Assembly (NCBI RefSeq): GCF_016807805.1
Contig: NZ_CP063362.1
Location: forward strand, 5,498,501-5,562,500
Length of the DNA: 64,000 bases
Source: Xanthobacter dioxanivorans
Lineage (GTDB): Bacteria; Pseudomonadota; Alphaproteobacteria; Rhizobiales; Xanthobacteraceae
Direction: 5' to 3'
The notes beneath the pieces are model-generated. The model saw only the letters and a list, made by a program, of their open reading frames with translations, had not been told where the DNA came from and searched no databases. Positions 8,243-19,924 of this stretch are shown piece by piece; within the stretch, counting starts at the first letter, position 1, and the number at the start of each line of letters is the position of its first letter. A program made the position numbers and the translations under genes.

Positions 8243-11200
8243 ATGTCCCATTTCCTCGACCGCCTCACCTTCTTCCGCCGCGAAACGGAGACCTTCTCCG
8301 ACGGCCACGGCATCGTCACCCACGAGGACCGCTCGTGGGAGGACGGCTACCGCAAGCGCTGGCAGCACGACAAGATCGTGCGCTCCACCCACGGCGTGAA
8401 CTGCACCGGCTCCTGCTCGTGGAAGATCTACGTGAAGGGCGGCATCGTCACCTGGGAAACCCAACAGACGGACTATCCGCGCACGCGGCCCGATTTGCCC
8501 AACCACGAGCCCCGCGGCTGCGCCCGGGGCGCGTCCTACAGCTGGTATCTGTATTCCGGCGCGCGGGTGAAATACCCCATGATCCGCGGCCGGCTGCTGA
8601 AGCTGTGGCGGGCGGCACGGGTGAAGCTTTCGCCGGTGGCGGCCTGGGCTTCCATCGTGGAGAACCCGCAGGCGCGCGCCTCCTACACCTCCATCCGCGG
8701 CCATGGCGGCCTCGTGCGCGCCACCTGGGACGAGGTGAACGAGCTGATCGGTGCCGCCAACGCCTACACGGTGCGCGCCCACGGGCCTGACCGGGTGGTG
8801 GGCTTCTCGCCCATCCCCGCCATGTCCATGGTCTCGTATGCGGCGGGGGCGCGCTATCTCTCGCTCATCGGCGGCGTGTGCCTTTCGTTCTACGACTGGT
8901 ATTGCGACCTGCCGCCCGCCTCCCCCCAGACCTGGGGTGAGCAGACCGACGTGCCGGAGAGCGCCGACTGGTACAATGCCGGCTTCATCATCGTGTGGGG
9001 CTCCAACGTGCCGCAGACGCGCACGCCGGACGCCCATTTCTACACCGAGGTGCGCTACAAGGGCACCAAGAGCGCGGTGGTCTCGCCCGATTACGCCGAG
9101 GCCACCAAGTTCGCCGACATCTGGCTGAACCCCAAGCAGGGCACGGATGCCGCCCTGGCCCTCGCCATGGGCCACGTGATCCTGAAGGAATATCACCTCG
9201 ACCGGCAGGTGCCCTATTTCGACGACTACCTGCGGCGCTACTCGGACATGCCCTTCCTGGTCCGAATGGTGGAGCGCAACGGGCATCTGGTGCCCGAGCG
9301 GATGCTGCGCGCGTCCGACCTGCCGGGGGCGCTGGGCGAGACCAACAATCCCGAGTGGAAGACGGTGGCGCTGGACGAGGCATCCGGCGAGCCCGTCGCG
9401 CCGCTCGGCTCCATCGGCCATCGCTGGGGCGAAGAGGCCAAGTGGAACCTGGAGGAGAAGGACGGGCAAGGGCGCGACATCCGCCTGAAGCTGACCCTGG
9501 CCGGCGACGGCGCCGAGGTCGCCGCGGTGGACTTCCCCTATTTCGGCGGGCGCGCCACCGAGCATTTCGTCGCCACCCAGCACGGCGAGATCCTCACCCG
9601 CAACGTGCCGGTGCGCACCCTCGCGGATGCCGAGGGTCGGCCGATGAAGGTCGCCACCGTCTACGACCTGATGATGGCGAACTACGGCCTCGACCGGGGC
9701 TTCGGCGGCGACCACGTCGCCACCTCCTATGACGACGACGTGCCCTTCACCCCCGCCTGGGCGGAGCGCATCACCGGCGTGAAGCGCGAGGCCATCGTCA
9801 CCGTGGCGCGCGAATTCGCCACCAATGCGGAGAAGACCAACGGTCGCTCCATGGTGATCATCGGCGCCGCCATGAACCATTGGTACCACATGGACATGAG
9901 CTACCGGGGGTGATCAACCTCCTGGTGTTCTGCGGCTGCGTCGGCCAGTCCGGTGGCGGCTGGTCGCATTATGTGGGCCAGGAGAAGCTGCGCCCGCAGA
10001 CCGGCTGGCAGCCATTGGCATTCGGCCTCGACTGGAGCCGCCCGCCGCGCCAGCAGAACGCCACCTCCTTCTGGTATGCCCACACGGACCAGTGGCGCTA
10101 CGAGACCCTGACCGCCGGCGAGATCCTTTCCCCCACCGCGCCGGAGGGCGACTGGGACCAGACCTTCATCGACTACAACGTGAAGGCCGAACGCATGGGC
10201 TGGCTGCCCTCGGCGCCCCAGCTCAAGCAGAACCCACTGGACATTGCCCGTCGGGCGAAGGCGGTTGGCCGGGAGGTGAAGGACTATGTGGCCTCCGCGC
10301 TGAAGTCTGGCGAGCTGGAACTCTCCTGCCACGACCCGGACGATGCGGCCAACTGGCCGCGCAACCTGTTCATCTGGCGCTCCAACCTGCTCGGCTCCTC
10401 CGGCAAGGGCCACGAATACTTTCTGAAGCACCTGCTCGGCACCGAAAACGGCGTCATGGGCAAGGACCTCGGCGCGGAAGGCGCCGTGCGCACCAAGGAA
10501 GTCGTCTGGCACGAGGAAGCGCCGCAGGGAAAGCTCGATTTGCTGGTGACGCTGGACTTCCGCATGTCCACCACCTGCGTCTACTCGGACATCGTGCTGC
10601 CCACGGCCACCTGGTACGAGAAGAACGACCTCAACACCTCGGACATGCACCCCTTCATCCATCCGCTGTCGGCGGCGGTGGACCCAGCGTGGGAAGCCCG
10701 CTCCGACTGGGACATCTACAAGGGCATCGCCAAAGCCTTCTCGCAGGTCGCCCCCGAGGTGCTGGGCGTGGAGGAGGACACGGTCCTCACCCCCATCCTG
10801 CACGACACGGCCGGCGAGCTGGCGCAGGCCATCGACGTGAAGGACTGGAAGACGGGCGAGGTGGAGCCGATCCCCGGCAAGACCATGCCTACGGTGACCG
10901 TCGTCACCCGCGACTATCCCGCGACCTATGCCCGCTTCACCGCCCTCGGGCCGCTGATGACCACGATCGGCAATGGCGGCAAGGGCATCACCTGGAAGAC
11001 CGGGCACGAGGTGGAGGCGCTGGGCGCCCTCAACGGCACCCATCGCGACGGCCCGGCCAAGGGCCTGCCGAAGATCGAGACCGACATCGACGCCACCGAG
11101 GTCATCCTGATGCTGGCGCCGGAGACCAACGGCGAGGTGGCGGTGAAGGCGTGGGACGCCCTCTCCAGGGCCACCGGGCGTGAGCACGCCCACCTGGCGC

Positions 11201-11981
11201 GGGCGAAGGAGGACGAGAAGATCCGCTTCCGCGACGTGCAGGCGCAACCGCGCAAGATCATCTCCTCGCCCACCTGGTCGGGCATCGAGAGCGAGACCGT
11301 CTGCTACAGCGCCGGCTACACCAACGTGCACGAGCTGATCCCCTGGCGCACGCTCTCGGGCCGCCAGCAGCTCTACCAGGACCACCTGTGGATGCGGGCC
11401 TTCGGCGAGGGCCTCGTCACCTGGAAGCCGCCGGTGGACCTCAAGACCATCCCCGGCATCAAGGACGCGCGGCCCAACGGGCACAAGGAGATCGTCCTCA
11501 ATTTCATCACGCCGCACCAGAAATGGGGCATCCACTCCACCTACACCGACAACCTCCTGATGCTGACGCTGAACCGCGGCGGCCCGGTGGTGTGGGTGTC
11601 GGAGGACGATGCCCGCGCGGCCGGCCTCGTCGACAACGACTGGGTGGAGGTGTTCAACGCCAACGGCGCGCTCACCGCCCGGGTGGTGGTCTCCCAGCGC
11701 GTCATGCCGGGCATGATGATGATGTATCACGCCCAGGAAAAGATCGTGAACACGCCGGGCTCCGAGCTGACCGGCAACCGCGGCGGCATCCACAACTCGG
11801 TCACCCGCACGGTGCTGAAGCCGACCCACATGATCGGCGGCTACGCACAATTGGCCTACGGCTTCAACTATTACGGCACCGTGGGATCGAACCGCGACGA
11901 ATTTGTCGTCATCCGCAAGATGAACAAGGTGGACTGGCTGGAAGAGCCCCTTTCGACCACTCCCGCGAAGGAGATGGCCCA

Positions 11982-11985
<4 letters not shown>
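8243..11985 (+). CDS. narG: Respiratory nitrate reductase alpha subunit (frameshifted by one missing G in this sequence)
   Basis: Catalytic Mo-bisPGD subunit of membrane-bound nitrate reductase, about 1247 aa when repaired. The ATG at 8243 follows GGGAGG. The FS0 cluster ligands are present (THGVNCTGSCSW with H-x3-C-x3-C, and the later RGCARGAS cysteine), as is the active-site region YDWYCDLPPASPQTWGEQTD with the Mo-coordinating Asp. The frame stops at TGA 9911-9913 after MSYRG and resumes at once in another frame as VINLLVFCGCVGQSGGGW, the normal family continuation. One extra G in the run 9906-9910 restores a single reading frame. Both parts are otherwise undamaged, so a base-calling error or a very recent mutation is likely. 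It overlaps narH (ATGA). Confidence 0.93.
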
Positions 11986-13507
<1,522 letters not shown>

Positions 13508-13508
<1 letters not shown>

Positions 13509-14218
13509 TGGCGATGCAAGCTGAAAACCTGACCTTCAGGGCGCTCTCCGCGCTTCTCGCCTATCCCAGCGAGGATCTGGTGGCCGCTGCGCCGGCCATC
13601 GCCGACGTGCTGGCGCTGGAGGGCCTTGTCGGCGAGCCGGCCCGTGCCGGCCTCGCCCCCCTGCTTGAGGAGCTGGCGCAGGACGACCTGTTCGCCCTGC
13701 AGGAGAGCTATGTCGGCCTGTTCGACCGCACCCGGCGCCTGTCGCTGCACCTGTTCGAGCACGTGCATGGGGAAAGCCGCGACCGCGGGCAGGCCATGGT
13801 GGACCTCGCCGGCATCTACGAGAAGGGCGGGCTGGTGCTCGTCGCCAACGAACTGCCGGACTACCTGCCCCTGTTCCTGGAGTTCCTCTCCACCCGGCCC
13901 CTGGCCGAGGCGCGGGGGCTCATCGCCGACATCGTCCACATCCTGGCAAGCCTCGAGGAGCGCCTCGCGGCCCGCGGCTCGGCCTATGCGGCCGTGTTCG
14001 CCGCCTTGCGGACGCTGGCGACGGACGGCGTGGTCGCCGCCCCGGCATCGGCACCGGCAAAAGAAGAACCGGTGGACGACCTTGCCGCGCTGGATGCCGC
14101 CTGGGAGGAGACCGCCGTCACCTTCGGACCGGGCGAGGGCATGGGCGCCTGCTCCGTGGACCGCTTCAGAACCCAGTTGCGTGCCGCCCAGCGCGACGCG
14201 CGCCATACCGCAGCTTGA
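13508..14218 (+). CDS. narJ: Nitrate reductase assembly chaperone NarJ
   Basis: 236 aa, TorD-like helical chaperone that binds the NarG N-terminus and helps insert the molybdenum cofactor and FS0. Typical regions are LSALLAYPSEDL near the N-terminus, LQESYVGLFDRTRRLSLHLFEHVHGESRDRGQAMV split about residues 60-97, and ELPDYLPLFLEFLS. The start overlaps the narH stop. The C-terminal 50 residues are acidic and variable, which is normal for the family. Confidence 0.95.
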
Positions 14219-14230
14219 GGGAGGACGATC

Positions 14231-15007
14231 ATGTCCGAGGCCATCAACGCCGCCCTGTTCGGCTGGTACCCCTATCTCTGCCTCACGGTGTTCCTGCTCG
14301 GCAGCCTGATCCGCTACGACCGCGAGCAATACACCTGGAAGACCGGCTCCTCGCAGCTCCTGCGCAAGCGACAATTGCGCTGGGGATCCAACCTGTTCCA
14401 CGTGGGCATCCTCGTCATCTTCCTCGGCCATGCCGGGGGCCTGCTGACCCCCATCTGGGTATTCGACGCGCTGGGCATCTCCCATAGCTTCAAGCAGGGC
14501 CTCGCCATCACGGTGGGCGGCATCGCCGGGGTGATGTGCTTCGCCGGCATCGCGCTCCTCGCCCACCGGCGCCTGTTCGATCCGCGCATCCGCGCCAATT
14601 CGAGCTTCGGCGACACCGCCATCCTGCTGGTTTTGTGGGCGCAGCTCACCCTTGGCCTGTCGACCATCTTCATCTCGCTCCACCACATGGACGGGCACGA
14701 GATGGTGAAGTTCATGAACTGGGCGCAGGGCATCCTCACCCTCCAGCCCTCGGCCGCCGCCTATGTGGCGGACGTCAGCCCGGTGTTCAAGGCGCACCTT
14801 TTGCTGGGCATGACGATCTTCCTCGTCTTCCCCTTCACCCGCCTCGTGCATGTGTGGAGCGCCCCGGTCTGGTACCTGGGCCGCACCGGCTACCAGGTGG
14901 TGCGCACGCGCCTGCCGCGGGGCGCGGCCCGTCCGCCCGTGCCCGGCCAGACGCTGGCCGCGGTGCGCCCGGCCGTGCGCCGTCCCCTCGGCCGCCCGGC
15001 GGAGTGA
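14231..15007 (+). CDS. narI: Respiratory nitrate reductase gamma subunit (cytochrome b)
   Basis: 258 aa five-helix membrane subunit that oxidises quinol and passes electrons through two b hemes to NarH. Four heme histidines can be placed: two in FHVGILVIFLGHAGG and two in the HLLLGMTIFLVFPFTRLVH region (the pair HL...VH). A GAGGGAGGA ribosome site precedes the ATG. The tail after about residue 225 is Arg/Pro-rich and cytoplasmic. Confidence 0.96.
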   Translation: MSEAINAALFGWYPYLCLTVFLLGSLIRYDREQYTWKTGSSQLLRKRQLRWGSNLFHVGILVIFLGHAGGLLTPIWVFDALGISHSFKQGLAITVGGIAGVMCFAGIALLAHRRLFDPRIRANSSFGDTAILLVLWAQLTLGLSTIFISLHHMDGHEMVKFMNWAQGILTLQPSAAAYVADVSPVFKAHLLLGMTIFLVFPFTRLVHVWSAPVWYLGRTGYQVVRTRLPRGAARPPVPGQTLAAVRPAVRRPLGRPAE

Positions 15008-15012
15008 GCGCC

Positions 15013-15942
15013 ATGACCGAAATCATCGGCACGTCCCCCTCCGCCCGTCCGCCCCGACGCCCGGATGAGGTGAGCGTGGACGGCGTGGTCATCCCCCGCG
15101 CCGCCATCGCCCGCGAGATCCAGAACCACGCGGCGAAGACGCCGGCGGACGCCTGGCACGCGGCGGCCCGCGCCCTCGCCGTGCGGGAGCTCCTCCTCGC
15201 GCAGGCCCGGCGCCTCGACATCGTCCCGGAGCCGGCGACCGAGGCGGACGGCACCCGCGAAACCGACGAGGAGGCGGTCATCCGCGCCCTCCTCGACCGC
15301 GAGGTCACGGTGCCGAAGGCCGACACCGCCACCTGCCGCCGCTACTTCGAGCGGAACCGCGCGGCCTTCCGCTCGGATGACCTGTATGAGGTTGCGCACA
15401 TCCTCATTCCCGCCGCGTCGGCCGACGCGGCGCGGCGCGCAGCGGCGCAGGTCGAGGCGGAGGCGGTGCTGCGCTGCGTGCTCAGCGATGAAACCGCGTT
15501 CGAGGAGATGGCGCGGGCGCATTCCGCCTGCCCGTCACGCGAAGTTGGCGGCAGCCTCGGCCAGATCGGCAAGGGGCAGACCGTGCCGGAATTCGAGGCG
15601 GCTTTGTCCGCCATCGCGCCGGGGCCGGTCCATCCGCTCCTCGTTCCCACGCGCTACGGCTTCCACATCGTGCGGGTGGCCCGGCATGTGGCCGGCGAGG
15701 AGCTGCCGTTCGCAGCGGCCGAGGCGTCCATCGCCGCGCACCTGGAGGCGACCTCCTGGCACATCGCGGTCCGCCAGTATCTGAGCCTGCTCGCAGGGCG
15801 GGCCGACATCCGCGGGGTGACTCTGGAAGGGGCGCCGACCCCCTCGTGCAATAGGAGGAAAAGATGCTGCTCGGCGCCCTCCTGCGGCAATTGCAGGATG
15901 AACGGTTCGCGCAGGAGACCCTGTTCGCCCTCGGCGACGTGA
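15013..15942 (+). CDS. PpiC/NifM-like peptidyl-prolyl isomerase of the nar operon (C-terminus frameshifted)
   Basis: Parvulin-type protein: an N-terminal SurA/NifM-like helical region (about 1-105), then a PpiC rotamase domain (about 115-225) with YEVAHILIPA, GGSLGQIGKGQTVPEFE and YGFHIVRV. No signal peptide is evident, so it is probably a cytoplasmic foldase for Nar maturation. Related genes sit after narI in many proteobacteria. As read, the frame runs to 15942 with an implausible Cys/Arg-rich tail overlapping the next gene by 79 bp. In the -1 frame the sequence after the G-run at 15829-15832 reads GADPLVQ and stops at TAG 15852-15854, directly before the next gene's AGGAGG. One added G gives a 280 aa protein with that end. 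Confidence 0.85.
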   Translation: MTEIIGTSPSARPPRRPDEVSVDGVVIPRAAIAREIQNHAAKTPADAWHAAARALAVRELLLAQARRLDIVPEPATEADGTRETDEEAVIRALLDREVTVPKADTATCRRYFERNRAAFRSDDLYEVAHILIPAASADAARRAAAQVEAEAVLRCVLSDETAFEEMARAHSACPSREVGGSLGQIGKGQTVPEFEAALSAIAPGPVHPLLVPTRYGFHIVRVARHVAGEELPFAAAEASIAAHLEATSWHIAVRQYLSLLAGRADIRGVTLEGAPTPSCNRRKRCCSAPSCGNCRMNGSRRRPCSPSAT

Positions 15943-16220
15943 CGCTGGCGGCGCGCGTGGCGCAGGCCGGCGCACGCTTCGGCGAGAGCGCGGCGGACTA
16001 TGCTGCGGGTGCCTGTGCCCGCTTCAGCGACGGTGCGAGCGACGAGGATTGGCTGGCGCTGATGACGGCGCTGGAGCGCGGCGGCGACCCAGCCGCCACC
16101 TGCCTGCGCGCCATGATCGACTGGTCGTTGAAGCAGGATGCCGCCCCTCCTCCTGAAGCGGCGGGCTGCGGGTGTGGCGGCGGGGGTGGCTGCGGAGGAC
16201 ACGACCATGGGCCGGGCTGA
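15864..16220 (+). CDS. Small unassigned protein with Cys/His-rich metal-binding-like tail, nar-operon associated
   Basis: 118 aa, AGGAGG ribosome site 5 bp before the ATG. Residues 1-90 look helical and soluble (LLRQLQDERFAQETLFALGD, then repeated Ala-rich helices). The end reads [17 protein letters not shown], which resembles nickel, copper or zinc-handling tails. It lies between the PpiC-like gene and carbonic anhydrase and overlaps the latter by 14 bp. I do not recognise a characterised family. A role in metal delivery or in maturation of the nitrate reductase complex is inference from context only. Confidence 0.75.
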   Translation: MLLGALLRQLQDERFAQETLFALGDVTLAARVAQAGARFGESAADYAAGACARFSDGASDEDWLALMTALERGGDPAATCLRAMIDWSLKQDAAPPPEAAGCGCGGGGGCGGHDHGPG

Positions 16221-17028
16221 GGGCGTGCTCGACGAGCTGTTCGACAAGAACTTCGCCTGGGCCGACCGCAAGACCGCGGAGGACCCCACCTTCTTCCGCC
16301 GCCTCGCCGAGCAGCAGGCGCCCCGCTTCCTGTGGCTCGGCTGCTCGGACAGCCGGGTCCCTGCCAATGATGTGGTCGGGCTCGATCCGGGCGAGATCTT
16401 CGTCCACCGAAACATCGCCAACGTGGTCCATTCCAGCGACATGAACATGCTCGCGGTGCTCGAATTCGCAGTGGATGTGCTGCGGGTGCGGCACATCATC
16501 GTCTGCGGCCACTACGGCTGCGGCGGCGTGCGGCGGGCCCTGGAGAATGCCGACGGCACCGGTGGAAGCGGCCTCGTCGACCACTGGCTGGCGCCCGTCG
16601 TCGACCTCTATGCCCGCCACCGCGCCACCATCGATGCTTCCGCAGCGAACCGGCTGGACCGCCTGTGCGAGCTGAATGTGGAAATCCAGGTCCGCCGCCT
16701 CGCGGCGACCCCGGTGCTGAAGAGCGCCTGGGCGCGCGGCACGGAGGTCACCGTGCACGGCTGGATCTACGGCATCGGCGACGGCCTGCTGCGCGATCTC
16801 GGCACCACCGTCTCCTCGCCCGCCGAATTTGCCGCCCTGCCCTCTCTCGACACACTGCTGGCCGCGCCGGTGGAACCCATGACGGCGGCCCGCCGCCATG
16901 CCATCGCGGCCTTCCTCGAGATGGATCTGGAGGATGTCGCCCCCTGCGGCGCCGGCTGTACCTGCGGCGCCTTCGGCCCGGCCACCGCCGCAGCCCGGTC
17001 CCTCGCCCCACGGCAGGAAACGCCCTGA
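16207..17028 (+). CDS. Beta-class carbonic anhydrase
   Basis: 273 aa zinc enzyme interconverting CO2 and bicarbonate. Zinc ligands and the Asp-Arg dyad are visible in LGCSDSRVP (about residues 43-51) and the His-x2-Cys in GHYGCGG (about 101-107). The ATG at 16207 lies inside the previous gene, and the stop overlaps moaA (TGATG), so it belongs to the nar transcription unit. Beyond about residue 215 there is an extra 55-residue tail with a cysteine cluster ([10 protein letters not shown]) not needed for catalysis. Confidence 0.93.
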   Translation: MGRAEGVLDELFDKNFAWADRKTAEDPTFFRRLAEQQAPRFLWLGCSDSRVPANDVVGLDPGEIFVHRNIANVVHSSDMNMLAVLEFAVDVLRVRHIIVCGHYGCGGVRRALENADGTGGSGLVDHWLAPVVDLYARHRATIDASAANRLDRLCELNVEIQVRRLAATPVLKSAWARGTEVTVHGWIYGIGDGLLRDLGTTVSSPAEFAALPSLDTLLAAPVEPMTAARRHAIAAFLEMDLEDVAPCGAGCTCGAFGPATAAARSLAPRQETP

Positions 17029-18071
17029 TGCTCCACGCCCCGTCTGCTCCCACCACGTCTGCTTCCGCCACCTCCCCCTGCGCCATGGTCGACCTGTTCG
17101 GCCGCCGCGTCTCCTATCTCCGCCTGTCGGTGACCGACCGCTGCGACCTGCGCTGCCTGTACTGCATGGCGGAGGACATGACCTTCCTGCCGCGCGATCA
17201 GGTGCTGTCCATCGAGGAACTGGACCTGATGGCTTCCGCCTTCGTGGCGGCCGGCATCACCAAGCTGCGCATCACCGGCGGGGAGCCCCTGGTGCGCAAG
17301 GGCGTCATGGATCTGTTCGCCGGTCTCTCGCGGCATCTGAAAAGCGGCGCGCTGAAGGAGCTCACGCTCACCACCAACGGCACCCAGCTGGCGCGCCATG
17401 CGGAGGACCTCGCCCGCGCCGGCGTGAAGCGGGTGAACGTCTCCCTCGACACCCTGGACGCCGAGCGCTTTCGCGCCATCACCCGCCGGGGCAGCCTGGG
17501 CGTGGTGATGGACGGCATCCGCGCCGCGCTGGAGGCCGGGCTGAAGGTCAAGCTCAACGCGGTGGCCCTCGCCGGCGTCACGCCGGACGAGGTGTTCGAC
17601 CTCATCCATTTCACCCATGGCCGCGGAATGGACCTGACCTTCATCGAGACCATGCCGCTCGGCGACGTGGGGGTGGACCGCATCGACCAGTATTTCCCCC
17701 TCGATGCGCTGCGCCGGCTGATCGAGGCCCGCCTGACGCTCACCGACACGTCGGAACGCACGGGCGGGCCGGCACGCTACACTCGTGTCGCCGAGACCGG
17801 CGGGCGTCTCGGCTTCATCACGCCCATGAGCCATTCCTTCTGCGAGAGCTGCAACCGCGTCCGCGTGAGCGCGACCGGGATGCTCCACACCTGCCTCGGG
17901 CAGGAGGACGCCTTCGACCTGAAGGCCCCTCTGCGCGCCAGCGCCGACGGCGCGGCCCTGCGCGCGGCGATCGCCGGGGCGATCCGGGCCAAGCCCCGGG
18001 GACACGACTTCGTCATCGCCCGCGTCGGCACCCCGGCCCTGGCGCGGCACATGTCCGCTTTGGGCGGCTGA
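17028..18071 (+). CDS. moaA: GTP 3',8-cyclase MoaA (molybdenum cofactor synthesis)
   Basis: 347 aa radical-SAM enzyme for the first step of molybdopterin synthesis. The N-terminal cluster motif is CDLRCLYCM (C-x3-C-x2-C), the SAM-binding GGEPL is [11 protein letters not shown], and the C-terminal second cluster is [19 protein letters not shown] split over two strands. The protein ends in Gly-Gly, as functional MoaA does. No other moa/moe gene is in the window, so this copy probably boosts cofactor supply when nar is induced. Confidence 0.95.
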   Translation: MLHAPSAPTTSASATSPCAMVDLFGRRVSYLRLSVTDRCDLRCLYCMAEDMTFLPRDQVLSIEELDLMASAFVAAGITKLRITGGEPLVRKGVMDLFAGLSRHLKSGALKELTLTTNGTQLARHAEDLARAGVKRVNVSLDTLDAERFRAITRRGSLGVVMDGIRAALEAGLKVKLNAVALAGVTPDEVFDLIHFTHGRGMDLTFIETMPLGDVGVDRIDQYFPLDALRRLIEARLTLTDTSERTGGPARYTRVAETGGRLGFITPMSHSFCESCNRVRVSATGMLHTCLGQEDAFDLKAPLRASADGAALRAAIAGAIRAKPRGHDFVIARVGTPALARHMSALGG

Positions 18072-18090
18072 CAGGAAAGAGGGGGCGAGG

Positions 18091-18558
18091 ATGGATGACG
18101 TGACCCTGGCCCGCGCTCTGCATGTGCTCGCTTTGGTGCACTGGATCGGCGGTGTCTCCTTTGTCACGCTCGTGATCCTTCCGCTCGCCCGTGGCGCAGG
18201 GGTGGAGGGCGCGGAGCTGTTCGCGCGGGTGGAGCGGCGCTTCTCGGCGCAGGTGCGCGTCTCCATTCCGCTGGCCGGTGCCGCGGGCTTCTGGATGACG
18301 GCGCGGCTCGACATGTGGGATCGCTTCATCAGCGCGTCCTTCTGGTGGATGAGCGCCATGGTCGCCCTCTGGCTCGTTTTCATGGGCGCGGTCTTCCTCG
18401 TGGAGCCACTGCTGAAGCGCCGCCTGGAAGCCGCCGCCCGCGCGGCGCCTGACGTTGTTCTGGCGCGGGCGCTCGTCATCCATCTCGTGCTGCTGGCGCT
18501 CGCTGCGGCAACCATTCTCGGCGCGACCGCCGGCGCCCACGGCCTGTTCTTCCCGTAA
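18091..18558 (+). CDS. Four-helix integral membrane protein (CopD-like)
   Basis: 155 aa with four predicted membrane helices. Helix 1 carries ALHVLALVHWIGGVSFVTLVILP, read over two turns, with two histidines, and helix 4 has IHLVLLALAAATILGATAGAHG. Paired histidines and the HxxG-type spacing resemble the CopD/YhhN-like group of heme or copper-associated membrane proteins. It lies between moaA (19 bp) and nnrS (35 bp), suggesting a nitrogen-oxide related job, but the function is unknown. Confidence 0.8.
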   Translation: MDDVTLARALHVLALVHWIGGVSFVTLVILPLARGAGVEGAELFARVERRFSAQVRVSIPLAGAAGFWMTARLDMWDRFISASFWWMSAMVALWLVFMGAVFLVEPLLKRRLEAAARAAPDVVLARALVIHLVLLALAAATILGATAGAHGLFFP

Positions 18559-18593
18559 GCCCCCGGCGCCGACCGGTGGCAGGAGCGATCATC

Positions 18594-19772
18594 ATGCGCA
18601 CGGCGCAAACCTTCAGGACCTTCACCGGAATCGCGCTGCTCAGCCGCGGCTTCCGCCCCTTCTTCCTGGGGGCGGGCGTGTTCGCGCTCACGGCCATGGC
18701 CATATGGCCGGCGGTGTTCACCGGTGTGCTCGCGCTGCCCACGGCCTTCTCGGCCACCGACTGGCACGCCCATGAAATGCTGTTCGGCTATGGCAGCGCC
18801 GTCATTGCCGGCTTTCTGCTGACCGCGATCCCCAATTGGACGGGGCGACTGCCGGTGGCGGGCGCGGCGCTCGGCAGCCTCGCCCTGCTTTGGCTTGCGG
18901 GGCGCGGCGCCGTGCTGATTTCGGGGCTGATCGGCTGGGCGGCTGCGGCAGCCATCGACGTGGCGTTTCTGGCGGTCTTCACCGCGGTGGTGATGCGAGA
19001 GATCATCGCCGGGCGCAACACCCGCAACCTGAAGGTGGCCGGGGTGGTGATGCTGCTGGCGCTCGCGAACCTGGGCTTCCACCTGGAAGCGCGCATGAAC
19101 GGAACGGCGGAACATGCGGCGCGCATCGCGCTGGCCTTGATCGTGTTCCTCATCCTCCTGGTCGGCGGACGCGTGGTGCCGAGCTTCACCGGCAACTGGC
19201 TGGCCAAGCGCGGCGAGACGCACCGGCCCGCCCCCTTCGATCGCTGGGACACGGCGGCGCTGGGCGTCTCAGCGCTGGGCCTCGCCGGATGGATCGCTGC
19301 GCCGGACATGCGCGTCACCGGCGCGACGCTGCTCGCGGGCGGGATCGCCAACCTCCTGCGGCTCGCACGCTGGCGAGGATGGCGCACCTTGCCCGATCCG
19401 CTGGTGCTGGTGCTCCATGCGGCCTTCCTGCTCGTCGCGATCGGCTTCATCTGCGCCGGGGCGCACGGCGTCGCGCCCGGCCTGGTGCCGGCGGCGGTGG
19501 GTATCCACGTCTTCGCCATTGGCGGCATCGGCGGCATGACGCTGGCCATGATGACCCGCGCGACGCTCGGGCATTGCGGCCGGGCATTGACGGCCTCGCC
19601 TGGCACACAGGCGGTCTACCTGCTGGTGGCCGTCGCTCTGGCCGCTCGCATCGGCATGGCGTTCTGGCCTGATTGGAGCATCGCGATGATGTTGGCCGCG
19701 GGCGCAGCCTGGGGGGCCGCGTTCGCCGGCTTTCTGGTCATCTACGGCCCGATGCTGGCAACAAACCGCTAG
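18594..19772 (+). CDS. nnrS: NnrS family protein
   Basis: 392 aa polytopic membrane protein of the heme- and copper-containing NnrS family, which protects against nitrosative stress and accompanies denitrification. Hallmarks are LLSRGFRPFFLGAG at the N-terminus, DWHAHEMLFGYG, and GGIGGMTLAMMTRATLGH near residue 315. An AGGAG precedes the ATG; a GTG at 18576 is a weaker alternative. It is the last gene of the nitrate block and is followed by a hairpin. Confidence 0.92.
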   Translation: MRTAQTFRTFTGIALLSRGFRPFFLGAGVFALTAMAIWPAVFTGVLALPTAFSATDWHAHEMLFGYGSAVIAGFLLTAIPNWTGRLPVAGAALGSLALLWLAGRGAVLISGLIGWAAAAAIDVAFLAVFTAVVMREIIAGRNTRNLKVAGVVMLLALANLGFHLEARMNGTAEHAARIALALIVFLILLVGGRVVPSFTGNWLAKRGETHRPAPFDRWDTAALGVSALGLAGWIAAPDMRVTGATLLAGGIANLLRLARWRGWRTLPDPLVLVLHAAFLLVAIGFICAGAHGVAPGLVPAAVGIHVFAIGGIGGMTLAMMTRATLGHCGRALTASPGTQAVYLLVAVALAARIGMAFWPDWSIAMMLAAGAAWGAAFAGFLVIYGPMLATNR

Positions 19773-19833
19773 CCTTCAGCGGCATAGGTTCGGCGGTGGC
19801 CCGCCGAAAGCCCGATTTCCTTCAATGCTGGCG

Positions 19834-19867
19834 CCCTCGAGGCGGCCCGGGGCCGCCGCATCGAGGG
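19834..19867 (+). terminator. GC-rich hairpin after nnrS
   Basis: The arms CCCTCGA and TCGAGGG enclose a second arm pair, GGCGGCC and GGCCGCC, making an interrupted stem of about 14 bp. It lies 62 bp after the nnrS stop and before a convergent small gene. No T-run follows, so it may only stabilise the 3' end. Confidence 0.45.
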
Positions 19868-19924
19868 TGAGGCCGGGCGCCCCTCGTCGATCTCCGCGCG
19901 TGCCGAGCGGTTTACGCGCGGCCT

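Noticed and set aside
9880..9913. Programmed frameshift in narG
   Set aside because: No slippery heptamer, downstream hairpin or in-frame SD element was seen, and four other genes show the same one-G deficit.
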